A stretch of 64,000 bases of DNA from JAJYKC01 sp963823105 (GTDB lineage Bacteria; Acidobacteriota; Terriglobia; Bryobacterales; Bryobacteraceae), in assembly GCA_963823105.1 (NCBI GenBank), contig CAWGKC010000005.1, forward strand, positions 930,001 through 994,000. Direction: 5' to 3'. Position 1 is the stretch's first letter. The number at the start of each line of letters is the position of its first letter. Of this stretch, positions 31,720 through 40,714 are shown piece after piece. The translations under genes were made by a program, and so were the position numbers. The notes beneath the pieces were generated by a model, which worked only from the letters and a program-made list of their open reading frames with translations, did not search any database and had not been told where the DNA came from.

Positions 31720-33778
31720 ATGCGCTCGCTAAACTCGAAAAAGCTCATCCCTCACCTCGCCTGGGCCGCCATCGCCATCCTCGCCGCCTATGCCCTCGCC
31801 GCCATCGCCCTCCATCGCGGCGAACCCATCAACAGCGTCTGGCTCGTCGTCGCCGCCCTTTGCGCTTACTCGCTCGGCTACCGCTTCTACGCCCGCTTCA
31901 TCGCTCTCCGCGTCATGATGCTCGACCCCCTCCGCGCCACTCCCGCCGAGCGTCTTCGCGATGGCTACGACTACGAACCATCGAACAAATGGATCCTCTT
32001 CGGCCACCACTTCGCCGCCATCGCCGGCCCCGGTCCCCTCGTCGGCCCAACACTCGCCGCCCAATTCGGCTATCTCCCCGGCAGCGCTCTGGATCGTCGT
32101 TGGAGCCGTCCTCGGCGGCGCCGTCCAGGACTTCGTCATCCTCTTCTGCTCCATCCGCCGCGACGGCAAATCCCTCGGCCAAATCGCCCGCGAAGAGACC
32201 GGCAAAACCGGCGGCTTCGTCGCCATGCTCACCGTCCTCATCATCATGATCATCCTCCTCGCCGTCGTCGGCCTCGTCGTCGTCAACGCCCTCAAGGGCA
32301 GCCCCTGGGGAGCCTTCACCATCGCCGCCACCATCCCCATCGCACTCTTCATCGGCCTCTATCTCCGCTACTGGCGCCCCGGCCGCGTCCTCGAAGGCTC
32401 CGCCCTCGGCTTCCTCCTCATCCTCGCCTCCATCTTCGGCGGCCAAGCCGTCTCGCAATCCCCCACGCTCGCCCCGTGGTTCACCTTCTCCGCCGTCGCC
32501 CTCACCTTCGCCCTCATCGCTTACGGCTTCCTCGCCAGCGCCCTCCCCGTCTGGCTCCTCCTCGCCCCGCGCGACTACTTAAGCACCTTCATCAAACTCG
32601 GCGTCGTCTTCCTCCTCGCCGCCGGCGTCCTCGCCGTTCACCCCCAACTCCAACTCCCCGCCCTCACCCGCTTCACCGCCGGCGACGGCCCCATCTTCGC
32701 CGGCAAAATCTTTCCCTTCTGCTTCATCACCATCGCCTGCGGAGCCATCTCCGGCTTCCACGCCCTCATCTCCTCCGGCACGACGCCGAAAATGATCGCC
32801 AGCGAATCCGACGCCCCGCTCATCGGCTACGGCTCCATGCTGCTCGAAAGCTTCGTCGCCATCATGGCCCTCGTCGCCGCCGCGTCGCTCCAGCCCGGCG
32901 TCTTCTTCGCCGTCAATTCTCCCGCCGGCGTCGTCGGCGCCTCCGCCTCCGAAGCCGTCCGCACCATCTCCTCCTGGGGCTTTCCCGTCACCGCCGAAAC
33001 CATGTCCCGCCTGGCTTCCTCGGTCGGCGAAAAAACGCTCTTCTTCCGCACCGGCGGCGCTCCCTCCCTCGCCCTCGGCATGGCCCGCATCTTCTCCTCC
33101 GTCGGAGGCGACGCCATCCTCGGCTTCTGGTACCACTTCGCCATCATGTTCGAAGCCCTCTTCATCCTCACCGTCCTCGACGCCGGCACCCGCGTCGGCC
33201 GCTTCATGCTCCAGGACATGCTCGGCCACATCTATAAACCCCTCGGCCGCCAATCCTCCAAACCCGCCGCGCTCTTCACCAGCGCCCTCATCGTCGCCGC
33301 CTGGGGCTGGTTCCTCTATCAAGGCGTCCGCGATCCCCTCGGCGGCATCAACTCCCTCTGGCCCTTGTTCGGCATCGCCAACCAACTTCTCGCCGCCATC
33401 GCCCTCTGCGTCGCCACAACCGTCTTCCTAAAAATGCACCGCGCGCGCTACGCCTACATCACCGGAATCCCGCTCCTCTGGCTAACCGTCGTCACGTTCA
33501 CCGCCGGCTGGCAGAAAATCTTTTCCCCCAGTCCCTCCCTGGGCTTCCTCGCCCAAGCCCGCCAATTGGAGGCGCTTCCCGCCATTTCCTCCATCGTGCG
33601 CATGCAAATCCTCAACGCCCGCCTCGACGCCGCCGTCTGCGCCCTACTCATGCTGCTCGTCGCCGTCGTTCTCCTCCATTCCGCCCGCCTCTGGACGCGC
33701 ATCCTCACCGGCGCCAAAGTTTCCCCCTCGCGCGAAACCCCCTTCGTCCTCACCCAACTGCAACCGGAGCGCCTATGA
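31720..33778 (+). CDS. cstA: Carbon starvation protein CstA (pyruvate/peptide transporter), one frameshift
   Basis: A membrane transporter of about 685 residues and many transmembrane segments, the CstA/BtsT family known for pyruvate and peptide uptake. Signatures: NSVWLVVAALCAYSLGYRFYARF near the N-terminus, FGHHFAAIAGPGPLVGPTLAAQ, GAVLGGAVQDFVILF, SSGTTPKMI. The frame breaks at about 32083: removing one base from ggcAgcg joins FGYLPG to ALWIVVGAV, exactly as expected for the family. After that the frame is open to 33778. Its last four bases overlap a tiny partner gene. Confidence 0.9.
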
Positions 33779-33951
33779 AAACCCTCCGCCGCCTCGCCCA
33801 TTTCCTCGCCGCGCTCCTCGTCGAACTCTCCGACCAGCGCGCCTACCGCCTGCACCTCGCTCTACAAGGCCGCCCGCCCTCGCCCGAAGAATGGCGCCGC
33901 TTCTCCGACGCCCGCTTCGCCCGCAAATACCGCCAAGGACGCTGCTGCTGA
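33775..33951 (+). CDS. YbdD/YjiX-like small CstA partner
   Basis: A 58-residue basic protein that overlaps the cstA stop by ATGA, so it is translationally coupled. It begins MKTLRRLAHFLAALL and ends PSPEEWRRFSDARFARKYRQ followed by GRCC. The Y/W-E-x-F..R..ARY spacing and the terminal double cysteine match YbdD and YjiX of Escherichia coli, which stand after cstA and btsT there and are needed for CstA-mediated pyruvate uptake. It is small enough to be missed by automatic calling. Confidence 0.75.
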   Translation: MKTLRRLAHFLAALLVELSDQRAYRLHLALQGRPPSPEEWRRFSDARFARKYRQGRCC

Positions 33952-33964
33952 TGCGTCCGCAAAC

Positions 33965-34693
33965 TTACTTCACCGGCTTGGCGAACTTCCCGTCGTCGAT
34001 CGCCATGTTCGTCTTGATCTCCGAATACTCGACGATGTTCTCCCCGTCCGTCGAAGTCTGCCGCACCCGGAACGGCATCTCCACGCCATCCACCTTGCGG
34101 TAATCCTCGAAGTAAACCTGATACAGCAATATCCCCGACTCCATATTGATCCGCTCGTAATCCCGCCGCGCCAGCAGCCCCGTCTCCGCGTCGAAGTACC
34201 ACTTCTCCGCCGGCCCATCCCCCGGCGTCGCCTCCACCACCCACACCGCGCGCCCGCCCACCGTGTCCTTCCCCGCGGCGGTCATCGTAGGATACAGCGC
34301 CTTCAAATCCATCTCGCGATGAAAATCGCGATCCAGCTTCTCCAGCGTCAGCTCCTGCTTCGTCATGTCGTGCAGCCCCGCGTCCGGATCCTGCGTCCAT
34401 CCCGATTGCCCGTTCCATCCCTCGCCGCTCGCTCCGGCGTCCGGATCGATCACCGCCAACCGGTACTTGTCCGGGCTCTTGCGATACTCTTCGAACGGCG
34501 TCTTGGTGTCGTCGTCCGGCGATTCCATCACGCCCTTCGCCGCCACGCTCGAAATGCGCATCGCCGCCTCTCGCCCGCCCACAGCGCTCTCGTATTTCGC
34601 CAGGATCGCTTCGACCGTCGGTTGAGCGGTCTGCGCTCTCAATCCAGGCACAAGAACGGCGAAACAAGCGGCGGCGGCGATAGTAAATCTCAC
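33965..34693 (-). CDS. Secreted protein, LolA/lipoprotein-sorting-like fold
   Basis: A 242-residue exported protein: signal peptide MRFTIAAAACFAVLVPGLRA, then QPTVEAILAKYESAVGGREA. The later part (GDGPAEKWYFDAETGLLARR, EDYRKVDGVEMPFRVR) is typical of proteins with an outer-membrane-lipoprotein-sorting-like beta fold, plentiful in Acidobacteriota. The role is not known; binding of a lipid or hydrophobic molecule is possible from the fold. Confidence 0.72.
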   Translation of the reverse strand: MRFTIAAAACFAVLVPGLRAQTAQPTVEAILAKYESAVGGREAAMRISSVAAKGVMESPDDDTKTPFEEYRKSPDKYRLAVIDPDAGASGEGWNGQSGWTQDPDAGLHDMTKQELTLEKLDRDFHREMDLKALYPTMTAAGKDTVGGRAVWVVEATPGDGPAEKWYFDAETGLLARRDYERINMESGILLYQVYFEDYRKVDGVEMPFRVRQTSTDGENIVEYSEIKTNMAIDDGKFAKPVK

Positions 34694-34723
34694 CCCGCCA
34701 TTCTATCCGCTTTTGCGCCCGCG

Positions 34724-35479
34724 CTATTCCGTTACGGCGGGCGGCAGATGCTTGAAATGCCGCTTCAGGTCCGGCCAGAACTCTTTCAACACCTGCGACA
34801 GCGCGTCCGTCCCCACCTGCGAGTAGAATCGTTGAAAGTTATCCAGGAACGTCCGCTCCGTCGGATAATATGCGTTACCGATGGCCGCCGTCATCCCGTT
34901 CCCCACGATCTCGGCGTAGTTGAACGATGTGCCTCCCGAGTCGGTGCGCGTAATGAAAACCCGCGTCGCCGCGTATCCCGCTCTCGCCCACTTCCTCCCG
35001 TGCCCTCGCCGGAAGTAGCGCGGGTCTTCCTTGAACAACGTCGGCATGATCGCCTCCGTCATGATAGTTCCCGATTACCTGATCGACACCGCCGTCACAT
35101 AGCGCCGCCCGTATCCCGCCAGCCCCTGTCCGAAATCGGAGTGCGTGTCGTCCACCTGCGCCAGACCCGCAAACGCACCCGCCAGCAAGAAGCTCGGATA
35201 ATCCAGCGAGTCCTTCGTCGCGATATAGAATTTCCGCCTCGTCGAGATCGGCTGGTAAACGGCGGTCTCGTTCGCCGTCCGATAGTTCGGCAGAACCCCG
35301 AAAATCCGCTTGTCGATCGGCGCTTGGCTCGTGTCGCCCGGCTGCGCGACCGCCGGCAGCGTCCCCGGCGACACCGCCACGTTCGACGGACCGCTCTCTT
35401 GAGCCGAAGCTCCAGCGAGGAAAATAGCCGCCAAAACGGCACACGTAACGATTGGAGTGGACGCGGACACAGAACGCAT
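34724..35479 (-). CDS. Secreted hypothetical protein, locally frameshifted
   Basis: A ~250-residue exported protein of a family I have seen in Acidobacteriota without a known role. Signal peptide about MRSVSASTPIVTCAVLAAIF; then RIFGVLPNYRTANE, KDSLDYPSFLLAG, GLAGYGRRYVTAVS, and after the break MTEAIMPTLFKEDPRYFRRG. At 35055-35085 the frame reads a stop (TAA 35075-35077), but a neighbouring frame gives DQVIGNY, which fits the family between AVS and MTEAI. So there is probably one missing and one extra base within about 20 positions, and the two halves are one gene. Confidence 0.62.
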
Positions 35480-35614
35480 AACCCTGCTTGTCTATTGCTT
35501 CTATTGTATGAAAACGGAACGCCCTACTGCTCCCATGGATGCAGTTCCCCCGCCTTTCGTTCTCAACAAATTGTAAATTCCTGCGATTCCAAAGACTTAG
35601 GCGACAATACCAAC

Positions 35615-36316
35615 ATGACCCAAACCCAATTCCAGGCTCTTCTCTCTCTTTCCCGCCCTCCCATCGCCATCGGCCTCCTCCACGCTCCCCCCTCCGGCCT
35701 CGCTCCCTGGCAAGGCGCGGTTCCCGCCGGCTGCTCCTTTTGGAGCCTGGCAATGAATGGCCGGTCCTTTTATACCGCCGCTCCCGATCATCGCAACTGC
35801 GCCATCGGAGCGCACACCCATGGCCTCACCGCCCCCGATGGCGTTCCCGCCCTCCACGACACTCTCGGATTCATGGTCTCCTCCGGCTATCTCCGCATGG
35901 AAGAGGTTCCCGGTATTCCCGTCTTCGCCAATCCGCCTCAATACATCGCCTACGCCCCGCTCGAATCCGCGCCCTTTTCTCCGGACCTCGTTCTCATCGC
36001 CGCCAAACCCTCCTCCGCCATGCTTCTTTATGAAGCCGCCGTCCGCGCCGGCGCCGCACACGCCCTCACCAACGCCCTCGGCCGCCCCGCCTGCGCCGTT
36101 CTTCCCCTCACCCTAGCCCAACAATCCGCCACGCTATCCTTCGGCTGCAAAGGCAACCGCACCTTCACCGGCCTTCCCGACGACGAACTTTACTTCTGCG
36201 TCCCCGGCGCCAAATGGGAAAGCGTCGCCGCGGCGCTCACCTCCATCCACGCGGCGAATGAAACCATGGGTGCCTACTACCTTCAGCACCAATCCCAGTT
36301 CCCCATCCTCGCCTGA
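35615..36316 (+). CDS. DUF169 family protein
   Basis: A 233-residue protein of the DUF169 family: IAIGLLHAPPSG, WSLAMNGRSFYTAAPDHRNC with AIGAHTHG, LGFMVSSGYLRMEEVPGIPV, LPLTLAQQSATLSFGCKGNR. Several conserved cysteines could bind a metal or cluster, but no activity is established. I start at ATG 35615; the longer open frame upstream has no ribosome binding site. It is six bases ahead of the ornithine-cyclodeaminase-family gene, so the two are likely cotranscribed. Confidence 0.8.
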   Translation: MTQTQFQALLSLSRPPIAIGLLHAPPSGLAPWQGAVPAGCSFWSLAMNGRSFYTAAPDHRNCAIGAHTHGLTAPDGVPALHDTLGFMVSSGYLRMEEVPGIPVFANPPQYIAYAPLESAPFSPDLVLIAAKPSSAMLLYEAAVRAGAAHALTNALGRPACAVLPLTLAQQSATLSFGCKGNRTFTGLPDDELYFCVPGAKWESVAAALTSIHAANETMGAYYLQHQSQFPILA

Positions 36317-36322
36317 CCCCAC

Positions 36323-37282
36323 ATGCCCATCTGGCTCTCCGAAACCCAAGTCCGCGCGCTTCTCCCTCTCGACACCCTCGCCTCGGCCATGGCATCGGCG
36401 CTGGCCGCCTTCTCCACGGGAGCCGCCGTCCAGCCCGTGCGCACCGTCATCGAAGCCTCGCACGGAGCCTTCTTCGCCTCCATGCCCGCCCTCGTCCATT
36501 CCCCCGCCGCCATGGGAGCCAAACTCGTCACCGTCTTCCCCTCCAACGCCGCCCGCGGCCTTCCCACTCACCTCGCCACCATCCTCCTCCTCGATCCCGA
36601 AACCGGCGCGGCGCTCGCCGTCATGGACGGCCGATACATCACCGAAATGCGCACCGCCGCCGTCTCCGCCGCCTCCCTTCTCCATCTCGCGCGCCCAAAT
36701 CCCCGCGTGCTCGCCATCCTCGGCTCCGGCGTCCAGGCCGCAAGCCATCTCGAAATGCTCCGCCGCGCCGCGCCGTTCGAAGACATCCGATGCTGGAGCC
36801 CCACCCCCGCCCATCGCGATCGCTTCGCCGCCGGGCATCCGCACGTCCGCGCCTGCGCCACCGCCGAGGAGGCTGTCCGCGGCGCCGGCGTCATCGCCAT
36901 CGCAACGTCCTCCCCCACCCCCGTCCTCCGCTCCGATTGGGTCGCCCCCGGCGCCCACGTCATCGCCGTCGGAGCATGCCGCCCTCACGAGCGCGAAATC
37001 GATCCTATTCTCCTCGCCCGCGCCCGCCTCTTCGTCGATTCGCGTCAGGCCGCGCTTCAGGAATCCGGCGACATCGTCCTCGGCATCCGGGACGGCCACT
37101 TCGACGAATCGCATATCCTCGCCGAATTGGGCGAGGTCGTAGCCAAAACCAAACCCGGCCGCGCCTCGGCGGACGACATCACCGTCTTCAAATCCCTCGG
37201 CCTTGCCGTCGAGGACGTCGCCGCCGCCCAACTGGTCTACGCCCGCGCCCTCGCCGCCGGAGCCGGAGTCGAACTTGCCTGA
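36323..37282 (+). CDS. Ornithine cyclodeaminase / mu-crystallin family protein
   Basis: A 319-residue NAD(P)-binding enzyme of the OCD/mu-crystallin family. The N-terminal WLSETQVRALLPLDTLASAM, the K-bearing MGAKLVTVFPSN, the MDGRYITEMRTAAVSAASLLHLAR block and the Rossmann GxGxQA (AILGSGVQAASHLEM) are plain. It could act as an ornithine cyclodeaminase, an alanine dehydrogenase or an imine reductase; the family cannot be split by eye. Its stop is one base from the convergent cupin gene. Confidence 0.85.
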   Translation: MPIWLSETQVRALLPLDTLASAMASALAAFSTGAAVQPVRTVIEASHGAFFASMPALVHSPAAMGAKLVTVFPSNAARGLPTHLATILLLDPETGAALAVMDGRYITEMRTAAVSAASLLHLARPNPRVLAILGSGVQAASHLEMLRRAAPFEDIRCWSPTPAHRDRFAAGHPHVRACATAEEAVRGAGVIAIATSSPTPVLRSDWVAPGAHVIAVGACRPHEREIDPILLARARLFVDSRQAALQESGDIVLGIRDGHFDESHILAELGEVVAKTKPGRASADDITVFKSLGLAVEDVAAAQLVYARALAAGAGVELA

Positions 37283-37283
37283 A

Positions 37284-37694
37284 TCAAGCCTTCCACTTCG
37301 AGTAGTAAAACAACAGCGGCGCCTTGCCCGTGTTGCGCACCCCGTGAACCGAGTTCCCCGCGCAGTACATGATCGACCCCGGCCCCACCGGCGACCATTT
37401 CCCGCCCGCCAGAATCTCCCCCGTCCCCTCCGCCACGTTCATAATTTCTTCTTCCGGATGCTGGTGCGGCGGATGCGGCTCGCGCCCCGGATTCAGCGAC
37501 AGGCTGCCGATCGTCAGCGAGCGCAACTGATCCGTCGCGCCGTCGAAATAAACCCGCTGGTCGCCGAAGTCCAGATGCTGGAGCGAGGCCAGCGCCGGAT
37601 CGTGTACCGCGTTCGGAATCTTAGGAGCGGCCGAGGCCAGCGGCAGCAACGCCGGCGCCGCCGCCAGTTTCAATATGTCTCTTCGCCTTGCCAT
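37284..37694 (-). CDS. Tat-exported cupin domain protein
   Basis: A 136-residue single-domain cupin. The start at 37694 gives MARRRDILKLAAAPALLPLA, a twin-arginine-like signal (RRRDILK), so it is probably exported folded. Cupin motif 1 shows as HPPHQHPEEEIMNVAEG and motif 2 as GNSVHGVRNTG, giving a three-histidine, one-glutamate metal site. An in-frame start 78 bases upstream would bury the signal. Substrate unknown. Confidence 0.78.
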   Translation of the reverse strand: MARRRDILKLAAAPALLPLASAAPKIPNAVHDPALASLQHLDFGDQRVYFDGATDQLRSLTIGSLSLNPGREPHPPHQHPEEEIMNVAEGTGEILAGGKWSPVGPGSIMYCAGNSVHGVRNTGKAPLLFYYSKWKA

Positions 37695-37796
37695 GCTCTC
37701 GATTATGCCACCGGCGGCCGCCGAATCGTTTCGCAGCGGTTTCCGAGCCGCGAGCGTAAGCGAGTCGGACAATCCCCCGCGCCGGCCGCCCGCGCG

Positions 37797-38813
37797 CTAA
37801 TGCCAGAGCGAGAAAACTCCCAGCGCGATCGCGAGACCCAGCGCCGCCATGCCGATCGCCCACAACACGCTGCTTTGTCCGATCCCCGGCGCCGGTACGA
37901 TGGGAATCAACGCGAAGTCCATCTCCTTCACTTCCACCAACGGCGCGTCGGGGGGAGGAGGAACCTCCTTGTGATCGTCGCTCGCCGTCAGGCGCTGCTC
38001 GATCTTCTCCGGCCAATAATGCGCCCGATCCCGCAGCGCTTCGGCCGCCGCCGCCGGAAGGTCGGCCAGGATCTCGTCGAGCGACGGAGCCTTCAACGGC
38101 TTAGTCACCGAATAACCCAGGAAATCCGCCAACCGGCACGCCACTTGGACGATCGTCAGCAGATCCGCCTCCGCCCCGTCCGTCGGATCGTGATGCCGCC
38201 CGGCGAACACCCGGAACGATTCCGGCAGTCCCCAGCGCTCCGCCAACCAGCGTCCCGCTTCGGCGTGATCGGCGCCGAACTTCTCCCGCTCGTAATCCAG
38301 AATATCGATGCACTTCTCCGCCGCGTTCTGAATCACCTCTTGATACTCTTCCGGGTAGGCCACCAACAGCCCCAGCCGCCCGATGTCGTGAATCATTCCC
38401 GCCGTGTACGCCTGGTCGGTAAACGCCGAGCACGCCTGCGCCACCTCCTCGGCCAGAATCGCGCAGGCGATGGTGTGCTGCCAGCAGCAGCGCAGCCCCG
38501 CCCGCCGCATCGAAATGCGCGCGTAGGACGCCGTCGCCAGCGTCATCGTCACCTCCCGCGTCCGGATCACTCCCAGCAGCAGGAGCGCCTGCCGGATGCT
38601 GGTCACCTCCGAGCGAAGCCCGAACTCCACCGAGTTGGCGCATTGCAGAATGCGCGCGCAAAACGTCGGATCCGTCGAGATCAGCTCGGCCGCCAATCCC
38701 AGATCGGCGTCTTCCTGGGCCAGCAACCCCAGCAGTTTCGCCGCCACCGGCGGAAACGCCGGAATATTCGCCAAACGTTTTGGAATCGCCGGACGCGCTA
38801 TCTCAATCGACAC
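37797..38813 (-). CDS. HDOD domain signalling protein with C-terminal membrane anchor
   Basis: A 338-residue protein whose first ~230 residues are an HDOD domain: RLANIPAFPPVAAKLLGLLA, ISTDPTFCARILQCANSVEF, IRQALLLLGVIRTREV, and an HD-type AGMIHDIGRLGLLV. HDOD proteins act in signalling and stress response, often beside c-di-GMP systems. The last ~25 residues form one transmembrane helix (LWAIGMAALGLAIALGVF), which is unusual and would hold the domain at the membrane by its tail. GTG 38813 is preceded by AGGAGG. Confidence 0.85.
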   Translation of the reverse strand: MSIEIARPAIPKRLANIPAFPPVAAKLLGLLAQEDADLGLAAELISTDPTFCARILQCANSVEFGLRSEVTSIRQALLLLGVIRTREVTMTLATASYARISMRRAGLRCCWQHTIACAILAEEVAQACSAFTDQAYTAGMIHDIGRLGLLVAYPEEYQEVIQNAAEKCIDILDYEREKFGADHAEAGRWLAERWGLPESFRVFAGRHHDPTDGAEADLLTIVQVACRLADFLGYSVTKPLKAPSLDEILADLPAAAAEALRDRAHYWPEKIEQRLTASDDHKEVPPPPDAPLVEVKEMDFALIPIVPAPGIGQSSVLWAIGMAALGLAIALGVFSLWH

Positions 38814-38909
38814 TCGGCCTCCTGTCGTGTCTAATCGGCGGAATCGCGCGGGACATGAGCCCCGGCTTTACCGGGCTTCGGTACCGAGCCGCGCGCGTGA
38901 GCAAGCGGT

Positions 38910-39326
38910 CTACGCTTCTTCGTACAGCGTCGGATACGCCGTCCGCATCTCCGACGCCCTTTCGAGCGCCGCCCCGATCTGCACCAGTTTCCCGGTCCCG
39001 ATGCCCGGACAATATCGCGCCACCCTCCGCCAGTTCCCCCGCTCGCTCACCAGTTCCGGCCAGAACGGAAACAGCCGGCACTGCGTCGGTTTCGCCGGAT
39101 GAATCGAACATCCGCCCTCCAGCAGAAACGGACACTTCCCATTCCGGCCCGTGCGCAGCCGCCGCAGATGCCGCGTGCGGTAGATATAGCGCGCCTCAAA
39201 GTCGGTCACCGCAAGATTCACGAATTCGGCGGCGCGTTCCACATCCGCCTCCGTCAAGTAAATAAAGCCCTTCTTCGTGCAGCAGCGCGTGCAACCCGGC
39301 AGGCAGGAGAAGCGCAGGCCGTCCAT
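38910..39326 (-). CDS. YkgJ family cysteine-cluster protein
   Basis: A 138-residue protein with the YkgJ/FliB-type cysteine pattern: CLPGCTRCCTKKGFIYLTE at the start, then CPFLLEGGCSIHPAKPTQCR followed by LFPFWP. About eight conserved cysteines suggest a metal or Fe-S cluster. Function is not established for most members. It is separated from the HDOD gene by a 96-base gap and diverges from the isomerase-like gene. Confidence 0.85.
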   Translation of the reverse strand: MDGLRFSCLPGCTRCCTKKGFIYLTEADVERAAEFVNLAVTDFEARYIYRTRHLRRLRTGRNGKCPFLLEGGCSIHPAKPTQCRLFPFWPELVSERGNWRRVARYCPGIGTGKLVQIGAALERASEMRTAYPTLYEEA

Positions 39327-39357
39327 TGCCTCTCAGCATAGCGGATAATCGTCGGTG

Positions 39358-40603
39358 ATGAAGCCCGTTCCTCTCGATCAACAGCAATCCCTCGTCGAAC
39401 GCCTGATGCAAGCCTGTGGCGGAGCCTACTCCCCCGCCACCCGCCGCAAATATTTCATCACCGGCCCGCAGTGGGCCGCCGCCTACGAGGGCCAGGCGCT
39501 GTTCCACGCCCCCACCCGAAGCCCCGTCGGCTTCGAGGAAGTCATCCGCGAATACGGCCGGCTCGGCATCGGCTATTGGTGTACGCACGACACCGACGTC
39601 ATTCCGACCGACGCGCTCGGCAAAGACGAACAGGCCGCCATCGTCGCCCGCATCGGCGCGGCCCTGCGCGACAACGGCGTCGCCTGTTCCATGGTCACCA
39701 CCGAAACGTTTCACCACGCCGTGTGGGCCGCCAGTCCCGCCGCGGAAGCGCCGCAAGTGCGCGAGTACGCGGCATGGCGATTGAAAAACACCGTCGCCAT
39801 CGGCCACGAGTTGGGCGCGCAATTCGCCGTCTATTGGCCCGGCTCGCTCGGCTATTCCGTGCAAGGGCGCGATCGAAGAAACGCAGACGCTGCGCTGGTA
39901 CGCCGAAGGCCTGAACGCCGCTTGCGAAGCAGACATCGAAATCGCCACCAAGCTCGACCGCCCCACGCTGAAGCATTGCCTGGAAGCCAAGCCCTTCGAG
40001 CCGCAAGCCGAAATTCTCCTCCCCACCAGCGACGCCATGCTCGCCTTCATCGCCTCCGGCTTGTTAACCCATCCCGAAATGGTGGGCCTCAACCCCGAAT
40101 ATCTGCACGAGCTGATGTGGGGCGCCGCGCCCCGCGCCTCCCTCGCCCGCGCCCTGCTCTCCGGCAAGCTCTGGCACTTCGACATCAACGACGGCTACCG
40201 CTTGAAGCACGACGTCGATATCGGCGTCGGCCTGGTCAACCCGCTCGATTGGCTGAACGTGCTCGTTCTTCTGCGCAGCCACGGCTACAACGGCCCGTTC
40301 AATCTCGACTACAAACCGCCGCGCACCACCAGCAACCACGGCGTCTTCGCCGTCAGCTTCCCCACCGCCGTCGACCGCTTCATCACGCTATGGGAAATGG
40401 CCGGCGAGGCGATCGCCGACCCCATAATCGCCGAGGCTTACGAAGCGCTCAAAGCCGGCGGCCCGCCCGCCGCCCCGCACGACGCCGCCGCCATCGCGGC
40501 ATCGAATCGCGATCTGCTCACCCTGCATGAGCTGATCGCCCATCGCCTGGTGCAAATCCTCATCGGCCAGCACCGCGGCCGGACGTTTTCGATGCCCGGC
40601 TAA
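39358..40603 (+). CDS. Divergent xylose isomerase-like protein, one frameshift
   Basis: A TIM-barrel protein of about 414 residues, related to XylA. Metal ligands of xylose isomerase seem conserved: E and K in CLEAKPFEP, E and H in VGLNPEYLHEL, D in WHFDIND, DxD in KHDVDIG and D in NLDYKPPRT; the catalytic HxxD is THDTDVIP and MVTTETFHH follows. The usual GGREG after the active-site Trp is replaced by PGSLG (YWPGSLGYS), so the sugar bound may differ. The frame breaks at about 39865-39867: dropping one G joins SVQG to AIEETQTLRWYAEGL. The start is ATG 39358, although a GTG stands just before it. Confidence 0.8.
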
Positions 40604-40605
40604 CG
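40570..40605 (+). repeat. 36-bp direct repeat, left copy
   Basis: Left member of a pair of 36-base direct repeats with a single mismatch. It covers the last ~11 codons and the stop of the isomerase-like gene. The right copy is at 42877-42912. They bracket a 2.27-kb segment whose only content is the SBBP/TIGR03437-type gene. Confidence 0.9.
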
Positions 40606-40714
40606 AGAATTCTCGCGAGGAAACCCGTGCGCCGTGTGCTATAGTCTGTGTACCCGCGCCCCAGGGACAGCTCAGGTCCCTCCTTCCCCATCCATAGTCA
40701 TTGTGAGGTGCATC

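Noticed and set aside
34319..35614. Upstream extension of the DUF169 frame by more than 400 codons
   Set aside because: The extension is antisense to two secreted protein genes and is basic low-complexity; the family start fits ATG 35615.
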